Assembly: GCA_002633005.1 (NCBI GenBank)
Contig: NMRA01000048.1
Location: 987,397-1,044,838 of the forward strand
DNA: 57,442 bases
Reading direction: 5' to 3'
Source of the DNA: Phoronis australis
Taxonomy: Eukaryota > Phoronida > Phoronidae
How positions within the stretch are numbered: the first letter of the stretch is position 1; each line of letters starts with the position of its first letter. The notes beneath the pieces were generated by a model. The model made no database searches. It was not told where the DNA came from and saw only the letters and a program-made list of their open reading frames with translations. The translations under genes and the position numbers were made by a program. Positions 1 through 22,740 of the stretch are shown here, piece after piece.

Positions 1-1132
1 GTGGTATCTTCATCAGCGCGTGCTCTCAGTGGGAGGTCACCGCTTTATCCACTCAAGCGCTCGACCAACAACTGACGAGAGTCTCAGAACTCCCACATGC
101 AAATTTGATATGCAAATGAGGGAGTACTTGACTACTGCGCCATCTATACATCGACGGAAAAGCTTAAATGCCCGTGACTGCGTGTGGGAAGTTGCGATTG
201 AGTGCTCTGAAGTCGATATTTTTAAAGTACAATTACACCACTGTTTAAGGTTGCAAAGTGAGTTTTTTATATCCTTCTATAGAAAAAGCTTTAATCTCTC
301 TGATAAAATCATCTGTTTCCTTTTAAACGAAACTTAAGTCCTGAAATTAGTCCGGGGAAGTAGGCCAAAAACGGCGGTTTAGCTAGTTGTCCCTTCCTGG
401 TTATCTCTTCCTGATAAAACTGTATAGCTTGCAAGATTCAGAGTAGTATATAAACTGCTAATTAAATCAATGCAGATATGATGTAGAAATTGTGAAGGCA
501 TGTTAAGCACAATTCAGCTATCATACCTTTCGTTTTTGGAAAAATTGATATCCATCTTCAACTACCTGTAATAAACATGCATATTATTTTAACATTAGCA
601 ACAGAAACTCAGATGTTCAAACAGAAAAGACGAATCAGAATGTCATGCAATCAATTACATTCACAGAATATGCTCCTTTTGACAGTTCTTCACGACTTAC
701 AACCTCATACTTAAGATCATTTGGGTTAGGTAGAGTTACCGGCTGGGGCCTGTTTCACTGAAAAGTCAACTTTTTTAATCTACACGGGGACTTATGCCAA
801 AACTTATAACTGGGCGTCAGTCTCTATGCAAACAATAATCATAAAGTTACGACATTTTAAAGACACAGGTCGAACGTCTTTAGAAATTGGGTAGAATGAA
901 GCACTTCATTTTATGAATAATTAGCCAAGGGATAAAACACAATCACATACTAAAATCACGCCTTGGTTAAGAAGGTTAGCTAGTTGATAGAGAAACAAGA
1001 TGTTAAATGAGGGGCAGCAGTTTAACAGTCGAGCAATAAAACTTGGGTTGCATTGACAACAATACAAGATTCACTAATAAATATAAGTCAAAAAAGATGT
1101 CTAAGCAGTAATTTTACCCAACAAATAGTTAC
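1..1132. other. Intronic or 3' flank of the PP1-like gene; no exon found
   Basis: This stretch should contain the last PP1 intron and perhaps the terminal exon, but no frame resembling the PP1 C-terminus was recognised on the minus strand. Two exact ATGCAAAT octamers sit at 97-104 and 110-117. No transposon or tandem repeat was recognised. Confidence 0.4.
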
Positions 1133-12964
<11,832 letters not shown>

Positions 12965-15566
12965 TATGTCACAGACTTCATTTCACTGCTATTACTATCT
13001 GCAGACTCAGAGCCTACAAGACATGAAGCAAAGAGAAACTTTCTATTGATTACCTTTGTGACTAAATAACAAATACAACATAGTCAACAATACCAGATGG
13101 TTCTTAATTGATCGAACCAGCAGTAACCGTGGTAACCAATTATAAACTCCAATTCCCACAGCGGGCTAGTAACAATGACATAGAGAAGGAAGTGAGGCGC
13201 AACCTGCACTAAAGAGTCTCGGACTTTACCGAGACCACGCAGCAAATGGCTTTAATAGTGAAAAAAACACAACGGAGAAAAGAGCTAAACCCATTACTGA
13301 ACTTACATTTCAACTGAGCGACTTTGTGTCCTTATTCTTTCCTACATTTATCCACTGGATGTCTAATTATCACCAATTGACAATGGAAAAATATTTAAAA
13401 ACAGTGCAAACAAATCGATATTTTACTAGCAAGCAGTGCTTCCAAGAAAGACAATGTGAAAGAGAGGTATACAATGTACAATATTCTGAATAAATCAAGT
13501 TTTATTTTGGTCATATTTCTCAGCAAATGAAAAGTTTTGTCAACTTCTAACTGTTTGTAGTCACAGCTAACACTGGCCAAAATTGATAATTTTTTGAAAT
13601 TTGTGTTTAAAAAATCAACAACCAAAACATATTAAACACCACATCATTTTAAAATAACCATAAACCAGAATCAAACAGTGTTTTGCCTTATATCTAGTCA
13701 TTATTCAGTCACCATGGAAACAGTTTACAATCTAGATTAAACCTGCTTTGTCATAATTAATAAGGTGGACATTTTCACACATTATGCACATGTTGTAACC
13801 ATGGCGTCGTATTTCATTTCATCAATGACTTGACAAAGTGGCACATTTGGCTACTTGTGGCTAGAACATTTGGCTACTTGTGGCTAGAACATTTGGCTAC
13901 TTGTGACTAGAACATTTGCAAAATTACCAGAAATACACTCGTGTCTTTCAAAGTCAACGACTGCATTGTCACCTAAGGTGGTAAGTATCAGTTCTTCACA
14001 TAAGCATGGATGGTGTTAAAAATGATGACATATAACGTCAAAACATAAGTTTCTCTCCCTCTTGACTCGTTAAAAAGTACTTTATACCTCAATTGTCCAC
14101 CACAGTAGCTTTGTAAAGTGAGCAAGTCCCAAAGGCCTGATTGCACCAACACATGGTTTCTCAGTGGCAAAAGTACAGTGGAATCAGTTAATTGCATTTC
14201 AGGAACATGCCACTAAGATTATGAGATTAATTTCATGTCACAAGAAGCAAATTTAAAGAAATATCTGATGTTCATTAACCACCGATTCAAGTCCCAGCTA
14301 TGGTCGTCATATTACGATGCTTTCATACCTGGGATGCTTTCATACCTGGGTATGCTATTAGTTTCCTTGACAATACTCAAGTCTTCAGGGCTCTACAATT
14401 TCCTGCACATTAGAAGACACATAACTACAGTTTGAACATATATCTCCACTCCCAATAAAAATGTCTAAATCGAGCAGTTAAGACAACACAGGATAACAAT
14501 ACCAATAATTACTGCTCACTTGAAGCCCATTCCTATCCTCCGGTTATCTTTTTTTTTCGGTAACAATGAAAGGAGTTCAATAGACCTTGGACAATGTTAT
14601 TAGTTTAAGAATAGACACTAAAAAGGGTAATAGTCACATAAAGGCAAGGGCCTGTATTTTGAGAACCAATTTTCTCCACTGAACAACAAGCATCAAACTG
14701 GTTCTAACAATCCAGGGACGTGTTTAAGTTCAGCTATTGCCCTACTAGAAGGTAATGACACTGACCCAAAGACATATCATGTAAACATATCCTGGAAGAG
14801 TTATCAGATAAAATGGTGGTGTGGTAGAGTGACTTATGGGTTAAATCACTCATTATTCACAGTTTCCTCTCTCATTGTACCTCACTCACCCACACTGTTG
14901 AGTGTCCATCTAGGGTGCTTGGCCCAAGATTGTATACTTCTGCCATGCAGCCACCTCAAAGTGAGGGGTGATGCTCCGGTAAAAGTAGAGTAAACATGCC
15001 ACTCTTGAAAATGGCTGCCGAGAACTAGTTTTCACTGAATAACAGCAATGCCTACCAGTGAAACAGGTTTCCAGTAGCCATTTTGAAGAGAGGCATGTCA
15101 ACTGCACTTTAATTTACCGATGTTCTTTCTTTAGGAATACTCAACTGATTTAATTTCTGACAGAAAAAATAAAATTTACCAAACAATATGTTATGGAAAA
15201 CATTATTATTTACAAGCTGTTACTAAAATCACACCATTTACAAATACATAGGCAAACTAAGATTATTTGCCTCTTGGTATTTAGTCATAAATATCACAAT
15301 TACGTGTGTCAACAGTCCTAAATAAGTCATGACATTGTAGTAAGAAAACATGGCTGTAAACAGATGTGTTCTAGAATGTGAAAAAGTAATTTTGATAATT
15401 TTTGATTGGAATACACTTTATCATAAGTAACAAAAGAACATCAAAAGGCCAAATTTATTGGCAGATGAGTTAGACTTTTTAGATTTTATGATTTTCAATA
15501 TAATTTCATTCAATAACACATTCAATTGTAAGCGGCTTCAGGGAGTAAATTTCAGTTGGCAAGTTA
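12965..15566. other. Region upstream of the PP1-like gene; no gene found
   Basis: This should contain the PP1-like promoter, but no TATA box or strong promoter motif stands out. A 23-bp tandem repeat (3 copies) is at 13843-13917. The open frames in this stretch lack family features. Confidence 0.4.
13843..13917. repeat. 23-bp tandem repeat, 3 copies
   Basis: The unit ACATTTGGCTACTTGTGGCT plus AGA is repeated three times, with one change (GTGACTAGA) in the last copy. Confidence 0.9.
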
Positions 15567-17936
15567 CCAAAAGGATTATCAACCATGAGTTGCAACTGCA
15601 CATATAAAAAACAAAAGGATTATCAACCATGAGTTGCAACTGCACATATAAAAAACAAAAGGATTATCAACCATGAGTTGCAACTGCACATATAAAAAAC
15701 AAAAGGATTATCAACCATGAGTTGCAACTGCACATATAAAAAACAAAAGGATTATCAACCATGAGTTGCAACTGCACATATAAAAAACAAAAGGATTATC
15801 AACCATGAGTTGCAACTGCACATATAAAAAACAAAAGGATTATCAACCATGAGTTGCAACTGCACATATAAAAAACAAAAGGATTATCAACCATGAGTTG
15901 CAACTGCACATATAAAAAACAAAAGGATTATCAACCATGAGTTGCAACTGCACATATAAAAAACAAAAGGATTATCAACCATGAGTTGCAACTGCACATA
16001 TAAAAAACAAAAGGATTATCAACCATGAGTTGCAACTGCACATATAAAAAACAAAAGGATTATCAACCATGAGTTGCAACTGCACATATAAAAAACAAAA
16101 GGATTATCAACCATGAGTTGCAACTGCACATATAAAAAACAAAAGGATTATCAACCATGAGTTGCAACTGCACATATAAAAAACAAAAGGATTATCAACC
16201 ATGAGTTGCAACTGCACATATAAAAAACAAAAGGATTATCAACCATGAGTTGCAACTGCACATATAAAAAACAAAAGGATTATCAACCATGAGTTGCAAC
16301 TGCACATATAAAAAACAAAAGGATTATCAACCATGAGTTGCAACTGCACATATAAAAAACAAAAGGATTATCAACCATGAGTTGCAACTGCACATATAAA
16401 AAACAAAAGGATTATCAACCATGAGTTGCAACTGCACATATAAAAAACAAAAGGATTATCAACCATGAGTTGCAACTGCACATATAAAAAACAAAAGGAT
16501 TATCAACCATGAGTTGCAACTGCACATATAAAAAACAAAAGGATTATCAACCATGAGTTGCAACTGCACATATAAAAAACAAAAGGATTATCAACCATGA
16601 GTTGCAACTGCACATATAAAAAACAAAAGGATTATCAACCATGAGTTGCAACTGCACATATAAAAAACAAAAGGATTATCAACCATGAGTTGCAACTGCA
16701 CATATAAAAAACAAAAGGATTATCAACCATGAGTTGCAACTGCACATATAAAAAACAAAAGGATTATCAACCATGAGTTGCAACTGCACATATAAAAAAC
16801 AAAAGGATTATCAACCATGAGTTGCAACTGCACATATAAAAAACAAAAGGATTATCAACCATGAGTTGCAACTGCACATATAAAAAACAAAAGGATTATC
16901 AACCATGAGTTGCAACTGCACATATAAAAAACAAAAGGATTATCAACCATGAGTTGCAACTGCACATATAAAAAACAAAAGGATTATCAACCATGAGTTG
17001 CAACTGCACATATAAAAAACAAAAGGATTATCAACCATGAGTTGCAACTGCACATATAAAAAACAAAAGGATTATCAACCATGAGTTGCAACTGCACATA
17101 TAAAAAACAAAAGGATTATCAACCATGAGTTGCAACTGCACATATAAAAAACAAAAGGATTATCAACCATGAGTTGCAACTGCACATATAAAAAACAAAA
17201 GGATTATCAACCATGAGTTGCAACTGCACATATAAAAAACAAAAGGATTATCAACCATGAGTTGCAACTGCACATATAAAAAACAAAAGGATTATCAACC
17301 ATGAGTTGCAACTGCACATATAAAAAACAAAAGGATTATCAACCATGAGTTGCAACTGCACATATAAAAAACAAAAGGATTATCAACCATGAGTTGCAAC
17401 TGCACATATAAAAAACAAAAGGATTATCAACCATGAGTTGCAACTGCACATATAAAAAACAAAAGGATTATCAACCATGAGTTGCAACTGCACATATAAA
17501 AAACAAAAGGATTATCAACCATGAGTTGCAACTGCACATATAAAAAACAAAAGGATTATCAACCATGAGTTGCAACTGCACATATAAAAAACAAAAGGAT
17601 TATCAACCATGAGTTGCAACTGCACATATAAAAAACAAAAGGATTATCAACCATGAGTTGCAACTGCACATATAAAAAACAAAAGGATTATCAACCATGA
17701 GTTGCAACTGCACATATAAAAAACAAAAGGATTATCAACCATGAGTTGCAACTGCACATATAAAAAACAAAAGGATTATCAACCATGAGTTGCAACTGCA
17801 CATATAAAAAACAAAAGGATTATCAACCATGAGTTGCAACTGCACATATAAAAAACAAAAGGATTATCAACCATGAGTTGCAACTGCACATATAAAAAAC
17901 AAAAGGATTATCAACCATGAGTTGCAACTGCACATA
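15567..17936. repeat. 44-bp satellite-like tandem array, about 54 identical copies
   Basis: The unit is GGATTATCAACCATGAGTTG + CAACTGCACATATAAAAAAC + AAAA. The period is exactly 44 bp (for example 15575 to 15619), and every copy I read looks identical. The unit contains the perfect palindrome AGTTGCAACT. The array ends at an N (17937), after which the sequence is unrelated. Identity over 2.4 kb means either very recent amplification or homogenisation, or an assembler-extended array. Confidence 0.97.
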
Positions 17937-17944
17937 NTTTAGTC

Positions 17945-18048
17945 TGCTGGTAGATTTTCCGGAAAGAAGGTTCACATGCCCGGCTTTGCCCACTTCCCCG
18001 AGACAACATATGTTGCCCCCCCCTTATGGTATCCTAGATCCGCCACTG
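17945..18048 (-). mobile_element. Truncated hAT-like element end
   Basis: Read on the minus strand, 18048-18033 gives CAGTGGCGGATCTAGG. I recognise this as the kind of terminal inverted repeat carried by hAT-type non-autonomous elements. No partner end is visible; it would fall in the 44-bp array or at the N junction. The call rests on this terminus only. Confidence 0.4.
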
Positions 18049-18112
18049 GTAAATGCATGTAGGCCTACGTGTATCGTTTGTAACGATATTTTTATCTCTT
18101 TTCGTAATGTAA

Positions 18113-18332
18113 AGTAAGTAAGTAATTTTTTATTATAGTGACATGTGTTCAAATGAATTTAAACAATGAATACGTTACAAAGATTAGAAACACTCAGCCC
18201 TCCACGGGGCTTATAATTCACTTTAGATACATGATACAAAAAAGAAAAGACAAGTGTACACGCATTGCAAGAAGACCAGAAAGAGAAGGCCGAGATAAAA
18301 GTGATCATAAATAAATATAACTTTTCCTTACT
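18113..18332 (-). mobile_element. LINE 3' untranslated region with (TTAC)n tail
   Basis: Directly downstream of the reverse-transcriptase remnant on the minus strand there is noncoding sequence with a small hairpin, AGCCCCGTGGAGGGCT. It ends in TTACTTACTTACTTTAC at about 18128-18112. Short tandem-repeat tails of this type end several non-LTR retrotransposon clades. Confidence 0.55.
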
Positions 18333-18880
18333 TCAAAAATAATTTTGATGAAAACTGAAGTTTGTTTTTCTAACAACATCTTTTTGCATGATTTTAATTA
18401 ATTTACTTTCACAGCTTTCTGCACGAAATCGTGGATGTTTAATCTCAACTTGACAGTAAAAGGTGTTTCTGACATCTAAGAAAAACGGGCACTCAAACAG
18501 AAAATGTAGTTCAGTTTCGACCTGACCAGTGTGACAAAGACAGCAAATTCTATTATCAAAATCTAGAGAACGAAAACGCCCAACCTCAACCAATAGCAGT
18601 AGGGTTTCGGTTCTAATTTGAGCAAGAATTGACCTACTAGGCCGAGTTAAACCTAAATGCACGTAAGGCTCAACTTCAAAGACATTCTTCATCAAAACAT
18701 ATTGGTTCTTAACTTTGGTTTCGAACGGCTTTCAATCAACCACCTAATTACAGGCTAAATCATGCAAAATATTCTTACAATGAGACAGATTAACTGAACG
18801 TAAGTTATGAAAACAATCCGAAATCCCTAATTCTTCCAAAATGCTCAAGACTTCAGAAGACCAATTATTAGTACAAGTAG
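18333..18880 (-). pseudogene. LINE ORF2 C-terminal remnant (zinc-knuckle region after reverse transcriptase)
   Basis: The minus frame from about 18880 to a stop at 18333 carries LTRPSRSILAQIRTETL, VGRFRSLDFDNRICCLC and ETELHFLFECP. This is the CxxC...HxxxxC segment found after the reverse transcriptase in many non-LTR retrotransposons. Two in-frame stops (TAG and TGA near 18735-18750) and the absence of any polymerase domain show that it is dead and 5'-truncated. The 120-codon open frame 18333-18695 is its intact portion. Clade cannot be assigned from this piece. Confidence 0.8.
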
Positions 18881-20381
18881 TTCAAACAGAGGGAAATTAG
18901 GGGATATCACTTAATTTTCCTTGGCAAATTTTTTACACCGGCGTTTCTGATTGGCTAGTCGAATTCTCAACAGGCAGCGCTTTACGCAAACAAACTGGCA
19001 TAACTGATGGACTGAAGTGTAAATGTAGTCTGTTGCACAGACAAATCGGTGTTTAAAATTTATGTTCAGGAAATGTGAAGCCTAGAAATTGTGATTGCGC
19101 CTTTTCAGAGTGCATCTTTCTACTATCTATGACTTTTGTTTACTATACTGTCCTGTATTCATACAGTATGAATAACACACCGGCTAAATCGGCCAGTGTG
19201 ATATGTGTTTATTGTACCATGTGGAGAATTTCTCGCTTACACTGATCACTGCTCAGATTCCCTTCGCCCCAGACAACTTTTATGATGCCTATTCAGCACG
19301 CCCTTTGTATTGATGTAGATCTGACCTAATGAAGTGGAAAGATAATAGCTAGCATTACTGTCTCAACAATGGTTGTTGTTAGTACACCCAATTTGGTTTT
19401 CTCTGACATTTTCAGAGTTACAGCCTGCAACTCTGGAGAGTAGTTTTAGCTCGGTACATTATAAATATTACAAAATGACTAAAAAGGTTAACTTGTGTTT
19501 ATCTTCACAAAGGACCACTTCCAAAGGAACGATATGTTTCATATTGGTTTTCGTTATTTAATTTTAATGCTTCTGCCCACTTGTTTTTTTTTTCTTACCG
19601 GGAACAGGCTGATACCTTTTATCTAAGTTTTAAACTTGAAGTACCAAAACAGTGTCAGATTTTGATCGCCCGCGAAACTTAAGTTCATTGTGAGCCCATT
19701 CCTAAACTTTCCATAGTACAGGTACACTAAATATTTCACGTGTCATTAAAGTTTAATCTTTATTAAAACTCAAATCATAAAATATATACAAAAGTGCAAA
19801 GATGGTGATAACCAGAAATGAAGATTTGGGATCTCTGTGGACAATTTCGGTGGCAATGACCACATAACTATTCTAGCTCTGTCAGTAATAAAAAATGAAA
19901 AGTGGGCACAAGCTAAGTACCATTGTTTCCTGGTCAAAAATCTGGTTAAACGAGATTGAAAGAATATTAAAAATGAATCCATGTGATATTGCTAACTCTG
20001 ATCAGCGTTTGTATATCCATCGAGTATATCAATTCGCGCTGTACTTTATCTTCAATCGTACCCAATGGTTGTAGTTTTTAGATTATTAGTTCATCGATTT
20101 TTAAAAATCGAAAACCGTACTTGGTTGTTTTTTTTTTCAACTGAATACCGCCGTGGTGTTCGTTTTTAACGAAAATTAGTGGTTAATGCATTTTAAAAAT
20201 TTGCCATTATGTACAGTCAGAGATGTTTAATACTGTTTATCGTCGGATAATTACATTTAATTGGTTCTTGCTCGCATCGGGCAATGCGGTCATCACAATT
20301 GTACCCGATTCCGGCGCCGCGCTCTCTTTGATCCTAGTAAAAGCCGCTCAGAAGGACGAGCGGTGAAAATTCCCGCATATC
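18881..20381. other. No gene recognised; short hairpins and a GC-rich patch
   Basis: There is an inverted repeat TATTCATACAGTATGAATA near 19155. A second one follows near 19180, CACACCGGC with GCCAGTGTG. A GC-rich patch at 20270-20370 contains the hairpin CCGCTCAGAAGGACGAGCGG. No coding family was recognised. Confidence 0.4.
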
Positions 20382-20652
20382 TTTAAAGGCGAAGGCAACC
20401 TTTTTTCATGTCACTTTTAGCAAAAATAAGGTTCGTTGATTATCCCAGACACATTTTTCACTTAATTACATCTTTTCTTAATTTGATTAATTTCTCGTCG
20501 TCTACTCCGGAAGTGACGTTTTGCGAGGCAAGAGATTCTCGCCAATTTCTTTTCATTATAGTCTGACTGTGAGAGCTGTCGAGTCAGTCATTGTTCTACC
20601 TCGGTTGTGATAAGTTCGGTCGTCGTTTGTTTTTGTTTACAAGTCAGTCAAC

Positions 20653-20790
20653 ATGCCACGCTGTTGCTGCGTGCCGGGATGTTCTCATTATCGTCTCACA
20701 CGCGCTTTGGGTACTAGCAGTGATTCGCCCTGTGTTGTTGTCTCTAGCTCCGGCAGAGCCTGTAAGCAGCCCTACAGCGACGGTGAGTAG
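20653..20790 (+). pseudogene. THAP-like zinc-finger N-terminus, left arm copy
   Basis: The frame has 45 codons from ATG at 20653 and starts MPRCCCVPGCSHYRL. This matches the C-x(2-4)-C opening of THAP domains, which occur in P-element-type transposases and their host derivatives. The distal CxxH half is missing before the stop at 20788-20790. A strong GTGAGT donor lies just before the stop (GACG|GTGAGT), so the original exon probably ended there. It is likely a relic of the parent transposon's first exon. Confidence 0.5.
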
Positions 20791-20879
20791 TGGGAGTGAA
20801 TACAGACCCAGTTCGACACCCAGTGAAGAGGGCAGTTCGTCATCCAATGAACAGATCGGTGAGCCTAAGTTTGATAAGT

Positions 20880-21083
20880 TTATTGTGGACTTTTGTATTG
20901 GAGCTGTTTGGAAGGTGCCACGTGTGTGACGAGGGAGTCGCATGGCGGGATGTAAGAAGTTTGGGTGCTCAGATCACCCTCCACTGGGAGTGTGTCGCGG
21001 GACACTCGGGCAAGTGAGACAGTTCTTCCTCTGTACGTGAGACGATAATGAGTACACGCCAGTACACAGCAACAGCGTGGCAT
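20880..21083 (-). pseudogene. THAP-like zinc-finger N-terminus, right arm copy
   Basis: The minus frame from ATG at 21083 starts MPRCCCVLACTHYRL, the inverted partner of the left-arm start at 20653. The two then diverge. No complete THAP domain or transposase follows. This inverted duplication of an initiator exon is what makes the element a fold-back. Confidence 0.5.
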
Positions 21084-21462
21084 GTTGACTGACTCGTAAG
21101 CAAAAGCAATCGAAGTTATCACAACCGAGGTAAAACAATGACTGACTCGGATGCTCTCACAGTCAGACTATATGAAAAGAAATTGGCGCGCAATTCTTGT
21201 CTCCCAAAACGTCACTTCCGGAGTAGACGACGAGTAATTAATTAAATTACGAAAAGCAGTAAATAAGTGAAAAAATGTGTCTGGGATAATCAACGAACCT
21301 TATTTTTGCTAAAAATGACATGAAAAAAGGTTGCCTTCGCCTTTAAATGCGTGACTTTCTTGTAAGCGTATTATTCACGGTATGCATGTATGTGCTTCAA
21401 GCACGCGGCTATGAAACATCACTGCAGAAACGAAATAGTTTCTGCGACGCCACTTCAATGAC

Positions 21463-22738
21463 AAGGCTAACAAGAGCAACGCGGAGCGTTGAAATGCGCC
21501 CACGAATGCATTGCAAATGGTGTGCTTTTAGGGTTGTTTATTTGTATCATAAAAATGGAAACTAGATGGCGCAAAAACATACAATCCATCCAAAAACAGG
21601 AACATGCCATATTTCATAAAAATCTGTCAAGGAACTTCAGAGAAACAAAGGAAAACAGAATAAAATGAAATTGCCACTAGTGGGCACAGTGTCCGTTGGA
21701 TCTACCTGAAAGTGGTCGTCGTCTGTTGTTATCTTCATATAAATACACTTACTAAATTTAGTAAAGATCCAGCAGTGGGTTTAAGAGATACAACTATGGG
21801 CGCAAAACAATGATTTGGTTGATACAGGAGTGGACGCCACAGTAATCAGTCACCATCATCAAAGGTCGTCTTCACACTGAGAACATACAAACCAATTTTC
21901 AAATGATTTGGTTGATACAGGGATGGACCCCAAAAGAAGATTCGAAAACAGCATAAGCTGCCACTAGGTGGTGCAAAATGCCTCGATTCCATCCAAAAAC
22001 AGGCAGATAGCATCATCACACCAATAGATGCCTATATTTAAAATTTTATGAAAATCTGTTGAGGACCTTTGAAGATACTGAGTTAAACCTAAAAAACTAA
22101 AACTGACACTAGGGGGCACAGCAGTAGTCAGATCTGTCTGAAAGTCGTCGTCATCCGTAGTCAACACAAAGACACTAACAAGCCTCTCTACGGTCTCTGG
22201 TCAACATCACATAAATACACTTGCTAAATTCAGTAAAGATCCTGCGAACGGTTTTGGAGATAAAGCCATAGGCGCAACAAAAAACAAAACTGCAACTAGG
22301 AGGCGCCACAGAAGTCGAAACCGTCGGGAAATCATCGATCAACCGTCCTCTTTATAGTAAGCACATACATGCCAATTTTCACCCTTTGAGCGGTCAGAGA
22401 GTATGTTTCAATGGTTTTTATGCAGATTCACGATGTTTTTAAAACGTCTACAAACGGATCATATGACTGTAATAGAGGGATGGATGCAAAAAACAGACTG
22501 GAAAACAGTAAAAATGGCCACTAGGAGGCGCAAACTACGACGAATCCATCCGAAAAAGGGAGGATAACGTCATCTCACTAATAGGTGCCTACAAACCAAA
22601 TTTCATGAAAATCCATTCAGGACTTTTGACTCAAGATACAAAGGTAAGCGTAAAAAAATAAAATTGCCACTAAGGGGCACACCGGTAGTCGGATCCTTCC
22701 GAAAGTTCGCTCATGCCGTCCAATTCATGAATGGAACA
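21463..22738 (+). mobile_element. Family A dispersed repeat, left part (interrupted by pogo-like element)
   Basis: It starts with the hairpin CAACGCGGAGCGTTG and the word AAATGCGCCCACGAATGCA. Internal blocks follow: AAATTGCCACTAGTGGGCAC, TTTCATGAAAATCTGT, GGCGCCACAGWAGTCGAA and others. It continues after the insertion at 24579. The recurring internal phrases suggest the element is itself built from diverged repeats of about 200 bp. It has no coding capacity. Confidence 0.85.
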
Positions 22739-22740
22739 TA

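Larger units (their letters stand above)
20387..21342. mobile_element. Fold-back DNA transposon derivative with THAP-like start in each arm
   Basis: The outer ends are AGGCGAAGGCAACCTTTTTT on the left and its inverse on the right, next to TTTAAA on both sides. A TTAA target duplication is therefore possible but not proven. The arms are imperfect inverted repeats of about 310 bp (20387-20700 and 21042-21342). They share, for example, CTACTCCGGAAGTGACGTTT and TAGTCTGACTGTGAGAG. Each arm contains an ATG followed by PRCCCV. The centre, about 340 bp, is unrelated to the arms. No transposase is present, so this is a non-autonomous derivative. Confidence 0.8.

Noticed and set aside
14815-14900. tRNA-like A box (GTGGTAGAGTGAC) followed by GGGTTAAATC
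   Set aside because: The boxes are far too close together for a tRNA or SINE promoter.
20591-20943. 112- and 99-codon open frames across the fold-back element
   Set aside because: They run through the element in frames other than the THAP-like start and show no family motif.
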